DNA from: Paenibacillus sp. UNC451MF
GTDB taxonomy: Bacteria > Bacillota > Bacilli > Paenibacillales > NBRC-103111
Assembly: GCF_000686845.1 (NCBI RefSeq)
Contig: NZ_JMLS01000004.1
Location: 62,001 to 126,000 of the forward strand
Length of the DNA: 64,000 nucleotides
Direction of reading: 5' to 3'
Shown: positions 39,169 through 49,920 of the stretch, in pieces
How the letters are laid out: the number at the start of each line of letters is the position of its first letter
Position numbering within the stretch: position 1 is the stretch's first letter
The notes under the pieces: generated by a model
Databases searched by the model: none
What the model saw: only the letters and a program-made list of their open reading frames with translations
What the model was told of the DNA's origin: nothing
Position numbers and translations under genes: made by a program

Positions 39169-40008
39169 CTATGCCTCAAGCAATCCCAGCACGTACTTGG
39201 CTACTCCATCTTCCGAGTTCGATTCTATGGTCCTATCCGCCATCGCTTTAAGCTCAGGTTGGGCATTGGCAACCGCTATTTTCGTGCCTGCTGCTTCAAA
39301 TAAACCAATATCGTTCAGATTATCCCCAAAAACGACGATATCCTCTGGCGAACAGCTCATATGTTTCGCCCACATTAGCAGCCCATCCCGTTTATTTGCT
39401 TTTGGATGGCTTACTTCCAGAAAATAGTGGTCTGCAATGTAGTTGTCCGGCATGAAATGCAAATGTACGGCATCGTTAAATTGATTACGTATTGCCTTCT
39501 CTAAGGGCTCCAGTTCTTCTTTAGGGCCTATGTAGGTAAGGATCAACGTCTGATACTGATCAGAATAGATTAGCTCTGGGAGCTCGCGAAAACGAGTGTC
39601 ATTGGGTCGGCTGGCAACAAACTGCAGTTCGCCTTTCCGTTGGAGAGGTTCATGTAGAACTCGTTCCTCGTTGTGGTCATCCAGAGCAAACCATAAAGGA
39701 CTTAATCCAAATGTCTTGCCTAAGCGTATAACTTGATCGGTGAGCAGTGCTGAAAGAAAGGCTCCGTCCAGCTTTTTCATCTCGATTGGATCGAATAAGA
39801 GTGCTCCATTGTAAAGAACCATCGGATACTTCCATTTAACATCTCCGACAACGACGGTAGAGCTCTTGTAGCTTCGGGCTGTGGCATAGCTCATGACGAT
39901 GCCTTGATCCAACGCTTTATTGACGGCCTCCTTGGCAAAAGGCGATAGTATGGCATCCGAACGAAGCAGCGTGCCGTCCAAATCGGTTACAACATAATGA
40001 GTTTTCAA
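39169..40008 (-). CDS. Cof-type HAD hydrolase
   Basis: 279 residues. HAD motif I VTDLDGTLL, motif II region YNGALLFD, cap domain (about 85-190), and motif IV VVFGDNLNDIGLFEAAG. Members dephosphorylate sugar phosphates or cofactor phosphates; the substrate is unknown. It lies downstream of the glycogen operon but is separated from it by a terminator-like repeat, so it may or may not be linked to sugar metabolism. Confidence 0.9.
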   Translation of the reverse strand: MKTHYVVTDLDGTLLRSDAILSPFAKEAVNKALDQGIVMSYATARSYKSSTVVVGDVKWKYPMVLYNGALLFDPIEMKKLDGAFLSALLTDQVIRLGKTFGLSPLWFALDDHNEERVLHEPLQRKGELQFVASRPNDTRFRELPELIYSDQYQTLILTYIGPKEELEPLEKAIRNQFNDAVHLHFMPDNYIADHYFLEVSHPKANKRDGLLMWAKHMSCSPEDIVVFGDNLNDIGLFEAAGTKIAVANAQPELKAMADRTIESNSEDGVAKYVLGLLEA

Positions 40009-40042
40009 TCAGGATCCCCTCTTCTGAATGCATATGAAAACA

Positions 40043-40073
40043 TAAACCAACGCCTATAAGACGTTGGTTTATT
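40043..40073. terminator. Hairpin between glgA and the HAD gene
   Basis: AAACCAACG and CGTTGGTTT form a perfect stem with a 10-nt loop. Its T tail is weak on either strand, so some readthrough is likely. Confidence 0.6.
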
Positions 40074-40101
40074 ATCGTTCAATAAAATATTAAGTCAAGC
40101 A

Positions 40102-41529
40102 CTAATTGACCAGCTGTCCATACAAAGCAGCGTACTGTTGCGCGGATTTGCGCCAGCTGAAATCTTTCTTCTTAATATTGGCCATAATCTTGTTCCAGGC
40201 CTCCTCATCGTGATACAAATTCACGGCTCGTTCCACGGTATACAGCATGTCATGCGCATTGTAATGTGCAAAGCTGAAGCCCGTTCCTTCACCGGTAGTT
40301 TCGTTATAAGGCTGCACTGTGTCCTTCAGTCCACCGGTTTCACGAACGATTGGAACTGACCGGTAACGCATGGCTATAAGCTGTCCGATGCCGCATGGCT
40401 CAAACTGAGAAGGCATTAGGAACAGGTCAGAACCTGCATAAATTTGGCGCGCCAATCCTTCATTGAACGTAATGTTCGCCGACAGCTTGTCCGGATAACG
40501 GTCTGCCGCCCAACGGAACAACTGTTCAAAACGATGTTCTCCTGTGCCAAGAATGACCCACTGCGCATCGAGTCTTATTAATTCTTCAATGACCCGATCC
40601 ATTAATGCAAGCCCCTTCTGATCCACGAGTCTAGTTACGAGCGCTACCAAAGGTACGTCCTTATTAACCGGAAGGCCTAGTTTTTCCTGAAGCTTGACTT
40701 TGTTCAATTGCTTTTTGGGTATGGAATCTCTGTAATTGACTTCAAGATGAGGGTCATTCATTGGATCAAATTCCTCGTAATCAATACCGTTAACGATACC
40801 GAGGAGTCGTTCACTTTGGCTTCGCATCAGGCTATCCAGATACTCCCCGTAAAAGGGAGTCTGTATTTCCTGCGCATAAGTCGGACTTACCGTTGTTATA
40901 AAATCAGAATACAGCAAGCCACCTTTCATAAAGCTGGCTCCGCCGTATTGCTCAAGTGCATACCCCGAAAAATGCTCGTCTCCCAAAGCGAAGAAATCTT
41001 TGAATTGCTCTTTGGCGAAGACTCCCTGATATTTCAAATTGTGAATCGTCATTACAGTTTTAATATGCGCATATTCAGGCTGATAGCTGAAGTGAGCCCG
41101 GTACAACACAGGTATCATACCAGCTTGCCAATCATGGCAGTGGATAATATCGGGAATGAAGTCGATGTGCTGCATTGAATCCAGTACCGCCCGGCAGAAG
41201 AAAGCATAGCGTTCAGCATCGTCCCCATATCCATAGCAGCCCCGACGATTATAATAAAACTCGTTATCTACGAAATAAAAGATAATACCCTCATGCTCCA
41301 ACTTCGTAATACCACAATACAGCTCTCTCCAACCCATTTGCAATGTGAAGGTAGCGACAGTCTCCATAGCTTGGGTATAAGTCTCCGGGATGTCCTCATA
41401 CTTCGGCAGTATAACTCTAACGTCAATCCCCTGCTTGGCCAGCTCCTTCGGTAATGATCCGATTACATCGGCCAAGCCTCCCGTTTTGGCAAAAGGTACG
41501 GCTTCCGACGCGGCGAATAACACTTTCAT
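40102..41529 (-). CDS. glgA: Glycogen synthase (ADP-glucose type)
   Basis: 475 residues, a GT5 enzyme that extends alpha-1,4-glucan from ADP-glucose. N-terminal ADP-glucose site KTGGLADV, then HCHDWQAGMIP, and the C-terminal EGLARQIYAGSDLFLMPSQFEPCGIGQL with the catalytic E-x7-E pattern. Last gene of the operon; AGGAG precedes the ATG. 60 bases separate it from glgD. Confidence 0.96.
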   Translation of the reverse strand: MKVLFAASEAVPFAKTGGLADVIGSLPKELAKQGIDVRVILPKYEDIPETYTQAMETVATFTLQMGWRELYCGITKLEHEGIIFYFVDNEFYYNRRGCYGYGDDAERYAFFCRAVLDSMQHIDFIPDIIHCHDWQAGMIPVLYRAHFSYQPEYAHIKTVMTIHNLKYQGVFAKEQFKDFFALGDEHFSGYALEQYGGASFMKGGLLYSDFITTVSPTYAQEIQTPFYGEYLDSLMRSQSERLLGIVNGIDYEEFDPMNDPHLEVNYRDSIPKKQLNKVKLQEKLGLPVNKDVPLVALVTRLVDQKGLALMDRVIEELIRLDAQWVILGTGEHRFEQLFRWAADRYPDKLSANITFNEGLARQIYAGSDLFLMPSQFEPCGIGQLIAMRYRSVPIVRETGGLKDTVQPYNETTGEGTGFSFAHYNAHDMLYTVERAVNLYHDEEAWNKIMANIKKKDFSWRKSAQQYAALYGQLVN

Positions 41530-41591
41530 GGCTTCCTACCACTCCTTTATTATTTTGCGTGCTAGAAAGTCATTTCCAACACGCTATTTTT

Positions 41592-42701
41592 TTATATTAC
41601 TTTGGTCTTGGAAGCAATAAACGGTGCTTGTTTGTCTCCTGTCAGTACTCGACCTCGACTGATGAACACATCTTTATCAAGGATAGCATTCTCAATTATG
41701 ACGTTTTCTTCAATTTCGCAGTTTTGCAAAATAATGCTGTTCTTCACGTAAGCTCCTTTACGGATCTTAACCCCTCGGAACAAGATGCTGTTCTCGACCT
41801 TGCCTTCAATCGTGCAGCCATTGGCTATTAGAGCATTTCGCGCGTGCGCGTTTTCAGCATATCGGGCAGGAGGCTCATCCTTAACCTTGGTGTAGATTAG
41901 GTTTTTCTGGAAGAACAGCTCGCGCCAAATCTTCGGATTCAACAGCTGCATGCTGTGTTTGTAATAGCTTTGTATCGTATTCACTACGCCAGTATGCCCA
42001 CTGTGCATATACCCGTAGACGCTGAGCTTATCGATATTTTTCATAATACCGTCTCTTACCAAATGATCGTATCCTTGCGCCAAGCAGGATTCCACCATAT
42101 CCAGCAGCAGCTCCTTGCTCATCACATACATTTCCATCGAAATGTTGTCATTGCGCAATCGTCCCGAGTGATCCTCCATAACGGTGACTCGACCGTCTTC
42201 CTTGACAGCTAGCCGGCGAAACTTAGCGAATTCCTCATCATCCGCCTGCTTATAAACGACTGTAATATCGGCATTGTTCTCCAGATGTTGATCTAATACG
42301 TCGTTCAAATCAATGTTACACACGATATGGCTCCGAGAAATGACAACAAACTCTTCCCGAGCACGGTAGAAGTAATCCCGATGGCTATAAAATTGGAATA
42401 AATCGCCGCGCGCCATTCCCGTTGTTTCATGAAGAATCGCTGGCAGCAGAAAAAGCCCGCCACGTTTACGATCCAGATCCCATTCCTTCCCAGAGCCAAG
42501 ATGATCCATTAAGGAACGAAATTTATGCTGAGTAAAGACAGCGACATTTTCAATACCGGAATTCACCATATTCGATAAAGTAAAATCTATCAATCGGTAT
42601 CTCGCGCCGAACGGCACCGAGGCCACGCAGCGGGAATAGGTCAGTTCTTCCAGATCGTCCGGCTCGTTCACCAGATTGATAACGCCCATCATACGCTTCA
42701 T
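41592..42701 (-). CDS. glgD: GlgD, regulatory subunit of ADP-glucose pyrophosphorylase
   Basis: 369 residues. Nucleotidyltransferase fold (VPFGARYRLIDFTLSN, GIENVAVFTQ) and C-terminal left-handed beta-helix hexapeptides (ENSILFRGVKIRKGAYVKNSIIL). Compared with GlgC, the N-terminal GGxGxRL signature is absent, as expected for the non-catalytic subunit. It lies 6 bases after glgC; the two form the heterotetramer. Confidence 0.95.
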   Translation of the reverse strand: MKRMMGVINLVNEPDDLEELTYSRCVASVPFGARYRLIDFTLSNMVNSGIENVAVFTQHKFRSLMDHLGSGKEWDLDRKRGGLFLLPAILHETTGMARGDLFQFYSHRDYFYRAREEFVVISRSHIVCNIDLNDVLDQHLENNADITVVYKQADDEEFAKFRRLAVKEDGRVTVMEDHSGRLRNDNISMEMYVMSKELLLDMVESCLAQGYDHLVRDGIMKNIDKLSVYGYMHSGHTGVVNTIQSYYKHSMQLLNPKIWRELFFQKNLIYTKVKDEPPARYAENAHARNALIANGCTIEGKVENSILFRGVKIRKGAYVKNSIILQNCEIEENVIIENAILDKDVFISRGRVLTGDKQAPFIASKTKVI

Positions 42702-42707
42702 AAGAAC

Positions 42708-43871
42708 TCACCCTTTCAAGTTGGCCATCGCTGCCATATTGATAATCTCATTACCACCGATCAAAACAATATTGGATTGCTCGTCAGGCTCGCCAATCAC
42801 GCAGCCATCCTCAATTACAGTACCTTCACCGATAATAGCTTTGTATATTTTTACGTTGTTCCCGATGCGTACATTCGGCATAATCACGGAATCTTTAATA
42901 AAACTTCCTTCTCCGACCTGTACGCCGTAAAACAAGACGGAATGGTCCACTTCTCCGAACACACTGCAGCCCTCATTAACCAAACTGCGGTGTATTTGTG
43001 CTGTTGGAGCTATGTATTGACCGGGGTGGCACGGGTTTACCGAATAAATGCGCCATTCGCGGTCATTGAGATTGAATTGCGGTTCATTTTCCAATAAATC
43101 CATATTGGCTTCCCACAGGCTTTCAATCGTACCAACGTCTTTCCAGTAGCCTTCGAATGGATACGCGAACAGATTTAGTTTTTCACGCAGCATAAGCGGA
43201 ATGACATCTTTGCCGAAGTCTTTGCTTGAATCCGGATTGGTTTCGTCCATGCTCAAATAGGTTTTGAGCACCTGCCAGTTGAATATGTAAATGCCCATGG
43301 AAGCCAGATTGCTCTTAGGCTCTTTCGGTTTTTCTGCAAATTCCACGATTCGTTCTTCGTCATCCGTACTCATAATGCCGAAACGACTCGCTTCTTCCCA
43401 TTTGACCTCAATGACGGCAATCGTCGCATCGGCTCCCTTTTGCTTATGAAAATCAAGCATCAGATCGTAATCCATCTTGTAGATGTGATCACCCGAAATG
43501 ACAAGAACATACTCCGGATCGTACTGCTCGATAAACGATATATTGCGGTAGATCGCGTTAGCTGTCCCTTTATACCAATCCCCTCCCTGCTGCTCCATAT
43601 AAGGAGGCAGTACGGTGACGCCGCCATTCTTACGGTCTAAGTCCCAAGGAGTCCCAATGCCGATATATGTATTTAAAACCAAAGGTTGATATTGTGTAAG
43701 AACACCTACGGTGTCAATCCCTGAATTCGTGCAGTTACTAAGTGTAAAATCGATAATACGGTACTTCCCTCCAAAATGAACAGCAGGCTTTGCCAATTTA
43801 TTGGTCAATACGCCTAAACGCCGCCCTTCCCCCCCTGCAAGCAGCATGGCCACACACTCTTTTTTTCGCAT
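42708..43871 (-). CDS. glgC: Glucose-1-phosphate adenylyltransferase
   Basis: 387 residues. Makes ADP-glucose from ATP and glucose-1-phosphate. Signature [14 protein letters not shown], the catalytic [16 protein letters not shown], the glucose-1-P site [13 protein letters not shown] and a C-terminal beta-helix. AAAGGGGATAGG-type site before the ATG; 5 bases from glgB, so translation is tightly linked. Confidence 0.96.
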   Translation of the reverse strand: MRKKECVAMLLAGGEGRRLGVLTNKLAKPAVHFGGKYRIIDFTLSNCTNSGIDTVGVLTQYQPLVLNTYIGIGTPWDLDRKNGGVTVLPPYMEQQGGDWYKGTANAIYRNISFIEQYDPEYVLVISGDHIYKMDYDLMLDFHKQKGADATIAVIEVKWEEASRFGIMSTDDEERIVEFAEKPKEPKSNLASMGIYIFNWQVLKTYLSMDETNPDSSKDFGKDVIPLMLREKLNLFAYPFEGYWKDVGTIESLWEANMDLLENEPQFNLNDREWRIYSVNPCHPGQYIAPTAQIHRSLVNEGCSVFGEVDHSVLFYGVQVGEGSFIKDSVIMPNVRIGNNVKIYKAIIGEGTVIEDGCVIGEPDEQSNIVLIGGNEIINMAAMANLKG

Positions 43872-43876
43872 CCAAC

Positions 43877-45802
43877 CTATCCCCTTTCTCTTTTACCCGC
43901 TGTTGCTTTACGTCGAATCTTTACAGGCTCTATAAAGACTGTTGATAACGGTGGAATTGTAATATGCAAACTGAACGGCTGAGAATGCCATACAACCTTA
44001 TCGGTTTTCAGCTTGCCCGTATTCAACTGTCCGGACCCGCCATAGACAGGGGTATCACTATTAAACAGTTCCCTATATTCTCCTGCATACGGAACGCCGA
44101 TTCGGTATCGGGCGTGAGTTACCGGTGTAAAGTTACATACTGCGATTAAGAAATCATCTGGGTCGTTTGATTGTCTGATAAAAGTGACGATGCTTTGGTT
44201 GCGGTCATGCGGATCAATCCAAGTAAAGCCTTCGGTCCGATGGTCCAGCTCCCATAGTGCTTTTTCTTGTAAATAAAGGTGGTTTAAATCGTGGACGTAT
44301 TGATGCATGCTGCGGTGGCTGTCATAGGTGAGCATCTCCCAATCCAAATCCTCGAGATCCTTCCACTCATCGAACTGACCAAACTCGCCGCCCATGAAAA
44401 GCAGCTTTTTCCCAGGATGTGCCATCATGTATCCGTACAGCACCCTTAAGTTAGCGAATTTTTGCCAGTAATCACCCGGCATCTTGTTGAGAAGAGATTT
44501 TTTGCCATGAACCACCTCGTCGTGCGACAGAGGGAGCACATAATTTTCGGAGTAAGTGTACATAAACGAAAAAGTAAGCAGGTTATGCTTGCCTTTACGG
44601 AAATACGGGTCGGTCTCCATATAACGAAGCATATCGTTCATCCAGCCCATATTCCATTTGTAGTTAAATCCAAGACCTCCGTCATGAACAGGTGCAGTGA
44701 CTAGCGGCCAATCGCTGGAATCCTCGGCCATCATGAGCGCGTTTGGGTAGTGAGAGAACACCGTTTGATTTAGCTTTTTCAAAAAAGCGATCGCATCCAG
44801 GTTTTCGTCCCCGCCCTGCTCGTTAGTAATCCATTGTTCGCGCGGCTTCCCAAAATTCAAATACAAGAGGCTGGCTACCGCATCAACACGCAGCCCGTCA
44901 ATATGAAACATATCCATCCAGAACAACGCATTGGAGATTAGAAAGCTGACGACCTCCGGCTTAGAGAAGTCAAATGCCATCGTCCCCCACTGCGGTTTCT
45001 CCGCTCGGGCAGGATCTTTATGCTCGTACAGCGGTTGTCCGTCAAAATGGCGAAGTCCATGATCATCCTTAACAAAATGACCAGGAACCCAATCCATAAT
45101 AACTCCAATACCGAACTGGTGGCATCGGTCCACAAAATACATGAAGTCCTTCGGTGTTCCGAAACGGCTAGTAACCGAATAATACCCGGTCGCCTGATAT
45201 CCCCATGAGCGGTCATACGGATGCTCGGATAAAGGCAGCAGCTCGATATGGGTGTATCCCATATGCACTACATAGTCAACCAATTCGTCGGCTAGCTCAC
45301 GGTAAGTGTAGTACTGATCCTCGGGCTTCTTTTTCCAAGTGCCCATATGAACCTCATAAATGTTCATCGGACTTGTGTACGGCTTTTGCTGTTTTTGCTG
45401 CCACTCCTGGTCTTGCCATTCGTAGCCCTCAAGCGAAGTCACTCGTGATGCCGTGCCCGGCTTCAACTCGGAATAAAAAGCATAAGGATCTGCCTTCCAT
45501 ACCAATGTTCCTTGTGCCGTTACGATTTCGTACTTGTAGTACTCGCCTTCCCGGACCCCTGGAACAAACAAGCTCCATACTCCCCAGGTGCTAACCTTCT
45601 GGAGTACGTGATTGCTTCCGTTCCAAAAGTTAAAATCCCCAATAACTCGGATTTCACGGGCATGCGGTGCCCAGACGGTAAACCGAACGCCAAGGGTGCC
45701 TTCATGTTCCGTAAAATGCGCTCCCAGCACCCGGTAACTGCGGAATAAGCTTCCCTCGTGAAACAGGTAAAGATCTTCCGGACCGGGGATTACGCTCATC
45801 AT
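43877..45802 (-). CDS. glgB: 1,4-alpha-glucan branching enzyme
   Basis: 641 residues, GH13. N-terminal CBM48 ([25 protein letters not shown]), barrel with [32 protein letters not shown] (nucleophile Asp) and [11 protein letters not shown] (acid/base Glu), then [16 protein letters not shown]. First gene of glgB-glgC-glgD-glgA. No glycogen phosphorylase gene follows in this window, unlike the Bacillus subtilis order that ends with glgP. Confidence 0.96.
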   Translation of the reverse strand: MMSVIPGPEDLYLFHEGSLFRSYRVLGAHFTEHEGTLGVRFTVWAPHAREIRVIGDFNFWNGSNHVLQKVSTWGVWSLFVPGVREGEYYKYEIVTAQGTLVWKADPYAFYSELKPGTASRVTSLEGYEWQDQEWQQKQQKPYTSPMNIYEVHMGTWKKKPEDQYYTYRELADELVDYVVHMGYTHIELLPLSEHPYDRSWGYQATGYYSVTSRFGTPKDFMYFVDRCHQFGIGVIMDWVPGHFVKDDHGLRHFDGQPLYEHKDPARAEKPQWGTMAFDFSKPEVVSFLISNALFWMDMFHIDGLRVDAVASLLYLNFGKPREQWITNEQGGDENLDAIAFLKKLNQTVFSHYPNALMMAEDSSDWPLVTAPVHDGGLGFNYKWNMGWMNDMLRYMETDPYFRKGKHNLLTFSFMYTYSENYVLPLSHDEVVHGKKSLLNKMPGDYWQKFANLRVLYGYMMAHPGKKLLFMGGEFGQFDEWKDLEDLDWEMLTYDSHRSMHQYVHDLNHLYLQEKALWELDHRTEGFTWIDPHDRNQSIVTFIRQSNDPDDFLIAVCNFTPVTHARYRIGVPYAGEYRELFNSDTPVYGGSGQLNTGKLKTDKVVWHSQPFSLHITIPPLSTVFIEPVKIRRKATAGKRERG

Positions 45803-46014
45803 AGGTCATACATCCCCTTTTTGTTCAATTTTGCGGCCTCTAATAATCAAATACTACATCGGGCTGCAAATTCCTTTGTGTAATTTCCAAATTCTACAGC
45901 AATTCTGAAAACATGCATATTTTTTAGCGTCAGGCAGGAGATTGCCTTTTTAGCTTGAATAAATTGTACTGGACTAAAACATGGATTCAGAAGAAGAGAG
46001 GATGAACTACCCCA

Positions 46015-47145
46015 ATGAATGACAAATTGAAAGGCCTTGTGCTCGGACTATCCCTTGGCGTCATGCTGACCGGATCGGTCGCGTATGCCAGTGGAACACA
46101 AATTGAAGTATATTTTCAAAATATCAAATATATGTTTGACGGAATCGTGAAAACTCCGACCGAAGAACAAGGTCAAGGGTTTATCTATAACGGGACCACC
46201 TACGTTCCACTTCGCTTCGTAAGTGAAGCTCTTGGTAAGGAAGTTCAATGGGACAACGACACCCAAACAGCATGGATCGGCAAAAAGGTGGATATGGCTG
46301 GCGTCGTAGCTACTTATGAAGGCGGTCAAGTGACCCGTGGCGATTACGAGAAATTTGCAGCCATTCTGCGTATGACGAACCAAGAATATGCCGCCAAAGA
46401 TAATGACAATGCATTCAAACAATATGTTATTAACCAAATTATCGCATTTCGCATCATCAACAGCAAATTGAGCAATGACCTACGCGCTTCAACCGTCGAA
46501 TCCGCAGAGGGTCAAATTACCGAAGCACAAGCGTTTTTGAAGGCCCACGCAGCAGAAATGAGCAAGCAAGGAATTACCGAGACGGATATCCGGGATTATG
46601 TGCAAGGCGTTGTGGCAACCCAAATGTGGCTGGAATCGACTGCCGACGAAGCTTCTATCAAAGCGGACTATGACCAAAAAGTAAGCAGCAATGATGAAAA
46701 TGTAATCACAGCATCGGTTCGACATATTCTAATCATGAAAGAAGATGACAAAGGGCAGGCACGCTCCAAAGATGCAATCGATCAAAAAGTCAAAGAAGTG
46801 CAGGATAAGCTGAAAAACGGCGAGGATTTTGCCGCATTGGCCAAGCAATACTCAGAAGATCCTGGTTCTAATAAGAACGGCGGTTTGTATACCAACGAAC
46901 CTGTTGTTAAATGGACGGATGCATTCAAGAAAGCGACGATTTCTCTGGAGCTTAATAAAGTAAGCGATCCAGTAGAAACCGAATACGGCTACCATATTAT
47001 TCGTGTTGAGTCGAGAAGCTTTATTCCTTACGAGGATGAAGAACTCAAGGAGACACTAAAAAATAATTTGATTAATTCAAATTACAACCAATTTATGACT
47101 AAGGAGCTTCCAGCCCTGATCGAAAAAGTGGATTTACCAAAATAA
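46015..47145 (+). CDS. Secreted PpiC-type peptidyl-prolyl isomerase with copper-amine-oxidase-like domain
   Basis: 376 residues. Signal peptide (LKGLVLGLSLGVMLTGSVAYA), then a copper-amine-oxidase N-domain-like module (YNGTTYVPLRFVSEALGKEVQWDNDTQTAWIG, about 50-92) common in Paenibacillus wall proteins, a SurA/PrsA-like helical region (about 100-225), and a parvulin domain (VRHILIMKEDDKG to YGYHIIRVESR, about 235-340). No lipobox cysteine, so not lipid-anchored like PrsA. Likely an extracellular foldase. Confidence 0.9.
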   Translation: MNDKLKGLVLGLSLGVMLTGSVAYASGTQIEVYFQNIKYMFDGIVKTPTEEQGQGFIYNGTTYVPLRFVSEALGKEVQWDNDTQTAWIGKKVDMAGVVATYEGGQVTRGDYEKFAAILRMTNQEYAAKDNDNAFKQYVINQIIAFRIINSKLSNDLRASTVESAEGQITEAQAFLKAHAAEMSKQGITETDIRDYVQGVVATQMWLESTADEASIKADYDQKVSSNDENVITASVRHILIMKEDDKGQARSKDAIDQKVKEVQDKLKNGEDFAALAKQYSEDPGSNKNGGLYTNEPVVKWTDAFKKATISLELNKVSDPVETEYGYHIIRVESRSFIPYEDEELKETLKNNLINSNYNQFMTKELPALIEKVDLPK

Positions 47146-47157
47146 ACTAACGTACAC

Positions 47158-47186
47158 CAAGACCGGGGCCCTTCCCCGGTCTTTTC
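47158..47186 (+). terminator. Terminator of the PpiC-type foldase gene
   Basis: AGACCGGGG-5 nt-CCCCGGTCT followed by TTTC, directly after the stop. Confidence 0.8.
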
Positions 47187-47271
47187 GCATGGCATTGTGT
47201 AAGCAATTAGTGTAAAATGTGGTAGGATCAATAGATATACAAAGGTAAAACCAGAGAAGGAAGGTAACGTC

Positions 47272-48135
47272 ATGTTTGCAGCACACGATTGGAAAGATTA
47301 TGAATTAATCGATACGGGCGACGGGGAGAAATTGGAGCGTTGGGGAAGCATTGTGCTTCGGCGGCCAGACCCGCAAATCATTTGGCCGATTGGCAAGGAG
47401 ACAGGCCAATGGCGAAATGCCGATGCCCACTACCATAGAAGCTCCAGCGGCGGCGGCCAATGGGAAAATAAACGGGATTTACCTGAACGCTGGACTATCT
47501 CCTACGATAAATTGTCGTTTCATATCAAGCCTACCAGCTTTAAGCACACCGGCCTATTCCCGGAGCAAGCAGCGAACTGGAGATGGATGATCGATAAAAT
47601 TCAAGGATCAGGCCGTAAAATTCGCGTCCTGAATCTTTTTGCCTATACTGGAGGCGCAAGTGTAGCCTGCGCTTATGCAGGAGCAGAAGTATGTCATGTT
47701 GATGCATCGAAAGGCGTAGTTCAATGGGCCAAAGAAAACTTGCAGCTGTCCGGACTTGGTGAGCGCCCTGTTCGTTTTATTACGGATGATGTCTTTAAGT
47801 TCGTACAACGTGAACAGCGCCGTGGCAGTAAGTACGACGCTATCATTATGGACCCTCCGTCCTATGGCCGCGGTCCGAACGGGGAAACCTGGAAGCTTGA
47901 GACCAACCTGTACCCATTTGTCGAGTCCTGCATGCAAATTATGTCGGACAAACCGTTATTCATGCTTATCAATTCCTATACAACAGGCATTTCAGCTACG
48001 GTTTTGAAAAATATTTTGGCCATGTCCATGGGTAGATCGTACGGTGGAAATATTACCTGCGGTGAAATCGGCCTGCCGATTACCACTTCGAAGCTAATGC
48101 TCCCTTGCGGCATTTTGGGACGTTGGGAGGCATAA
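47272..48135 (+). CDS. Class I SAM-dependent (rRNA large-subunit-type) methyltransferase
   Basis: 287 residues. SAM site VLNLFAYTGGASVACAYAGAEVCHVDASKG and catalytic block IIMDPPSYGRG, typical of COG1092 proteins (RlmI/RlmK-like m5C/m7G rRNA enzymes). It lacks the N-terminal PUA domain of RlmI. Its stop lies 3 bases before the pseudouridine synthase start, so the two RNA-modifying enzymes are co-expressed. Confidence 0.88.
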   Translation: MFAAHDWKDYELIDTGDGEKLERWGSIVLRRPDPQIIWPIGKETGQWRNADAHYHRSSSGGGQWENKRDLPERWTISYDKLSFHIKPTSFKHTGLFPEQAANWRWMIDKIQGSGRKIRVLNLFAYTGGASVACAYAGAEVCHVDASKGVVQWAKENLQLSGLGERPVRFITDDVFKFVQREQRRGSKYDAIIMDPPSYGRGPNGETWKLETNLYPFVESCMQIMSDKPLFMLINSYTTGISATVLKNILAMSMGRSYGGNITCGEIGLPITTSKLMLPCGILGRWEA

Positions 48136-48138
48136 CAG

Positions 48139-48840
48139 ATGGCGCAAGCCTCTCTTCCTTCCATTCCCGTATTATATGAGGACAATCATGTCATTGTCGT
48201 TGTCAAGCCGGTAAACGTTCCAACACAAGAAGACGATTCTCACGATCCGGATCTGCTGACGATGATCAAGCAGGACTTAAAGCATAGGCACCAAAAGCCG
48301 GGCAATGTTTACTTGGGACTCGTGCATCGATTGGATCGGCCTGTGGGTGGCGTAATGGTGTTCGCAAAAACCTCAAAAGCTGCTTCCCGTCTTTCCGACG
48401 CGGTTCGCACTCGTTCCATACGCAAAATTTATACAGCCGTTGTGAACGGCAAACCGAAGCAGCCTCAAGGAACTTTGACCCACTACTTGCTGAAAGACTC
48501 CAAAACCAACATGGTTTCCGTAGTTCCTCCAAACAAAGCCGGGTCTAAAGAAGCAGTGCTGGACTATCAGGTCATCGATCATATCGAAGGTCTCTCTCTA
48601 GTTCGAGTTGAGCTGCATACCGGTCGGCCGCACCAGATTCGGGTGCAATTCTCTACTATCGGATGTCCCCTGGTAGGAGACCAACGTTATGGAGCTCACT
48701 TGACCAAGCCGGGACAGCAAATCGCTCTTTGGTCAACGGAGCTCAGCTTCGAACATCCTACGACAAAGGAAACGCTAAGCTTCCACTCTCAGCCTCCTAA
48801 GGCTTACCCGTGGTTTCTCTGGAACGATAGATTCAAATAA
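48139..48840 (+). CDS. RluA-family pseudouridine synthase
   Basis: 233 residues. Catalytic Asp in VHRLDRPVGGVMVFAKT, then GRPHQIRVQFSTIGCPLVGDQRYG, which is characteristic of RluA-type enzymes. No S4 domain, so closer to RluA/RluC short forms. Target uridine unknown. Overlaps nothing; coupled to the methyltransferase. Ends with a strong terminator. Confidence 0.93.
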   Translation: MAQASLPSIPVLYEDNHVIVVVKPVNVPTQEDDSHDPDLLTMIKQDLKHRHQKPGNVYLGLVHRLDRPVGGVMVFAKTSKAASRLSDAVRTRSIRKIYTAVVNGKPKQPQGTLTHYLLKDSKTNMVSVVPPNKAGSKEAVLDYQVIDHIEGLSLVRVELHTGRPHQIRVQFSTIGCPLVGDQRYGAHLTKPGQQIALWSTELSFEHPTTKETLSFHSQPPKAYPWFLWNDRFK

Positions 48841-48875
48841 ACTAAGGACCTGGCCATTTGGCCAGGTCCTTAGTT
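48838..48875. terminator. Bidirectional terminator after the pseudouridine synthase gene
   Basis: AAACTAAGGACCTGGCC and GGCCAGGTCCTTAGTTT form a perfect 17-bp stem with a short loop. Confidence 0.85.
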
Positions 48876-49034
48876 TATTGAGAAACCAGTTTCTTCGAGA
48901 TAATTTGCTCTATAGTTAGATGGGTATTCCTCGGAGGAGTTTAAGTTGGAATACTTCCGACGAATGAGAGAGCAAGATTTCAATCATACCCATGTGTTAT
49001 AACTAACATGAATTCCACATAAGGAGATGAGGGT

Positions 49035-49800
49035 ATGAGTAAATTAAAAGGTAAAATTGCATTAATCACCGGTGCTAGCCGTGGGATCGGTCGCAGTATA
49101 GCTTTAGGTCTGGCACGTGAAGGGGCATTAGTTGCCGTACACTATGGTAATAGAAAACAAGAAGCAGAAGAAGTAGTTCAAGAGATTCAGCTAAGCGGTG
49201 GTTCTGCATTTTCCATATGTGCTAACCTAAACGAACTTAACGACATTCATGCTTTGTTTGCTTCATTGGATGAAGTCCTCCAGAAACGTACAGGCGATAA
49301 TCGATTTGATATTCTGGTTAACAATGCCGGAATCGGGCAATATGCAACCATAGAAGAGACGACAGAACAATCTTTTGACGAAGTCATGAGCCTTCCATGT
49401 GAAAGCACCACTTTTTATCATACAGCAAGCTTTACCTCGTTTAAAAGATGAGGGTCGAATCATCAATATCTCATCAGCAGTTACAAGAATCGCCCTCCCT
49501 AATGTGTTCGGATACAGCATATCTAAGGGCGCCATCAATACACTTACCTATGTCTTGGCTCAACATCTAGGGACACGCAAAATTACGGTAAATGCTATCT
49601 TACCAGGGATTATTGATACCGAGATGAATACGTCCACTTTACAAGATCCTGATGGACGATTATTCGCTGCTGGGCTTTCTACCTTCAATAGGTGGGGACA
49701 GCCAGAAGATGTAGCCGATATTGCAACCTTCCTTGCTTCATCCGACAGTCGCTGGGTAACAGGCCAGTTGATTGATGCAAGCGGCGGATCTCATCTATAA
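49035..49800 (+). pseudogene. Short-chain dehydrogenase/reductase split by a frameshift
   Basis: Two frames make one SDR. The first (49035-49451) starts LKGKIALITGASRGIGRSIA with the Rossmann TGxxxGIG motif and NNAG block. The second continues from 49399 as VKAPLFIIQQALPRL, IINISSAV, then the catalytic GYSISKG (Tyr-x3-Lys) and PEDVADIATFLASSDSRWVTG. They meet at about 49388-49399 where one extra base would restore VMSFHVKAP. Either a real inactivating change or a sequence error. AAGGAG precedes the ATG. Confidence 0.85.
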
Positions 49801-49920
49801 TTAATCGGCAATAACCGTATTATACTTTGATTGACTGCAGTTCCTTCGATTCTCCAGATGAATTAGCCTCAATCACCGTGTTCGATATCCCCTGGATAAC
49901 GGACGCGGTATTTCCACTGC

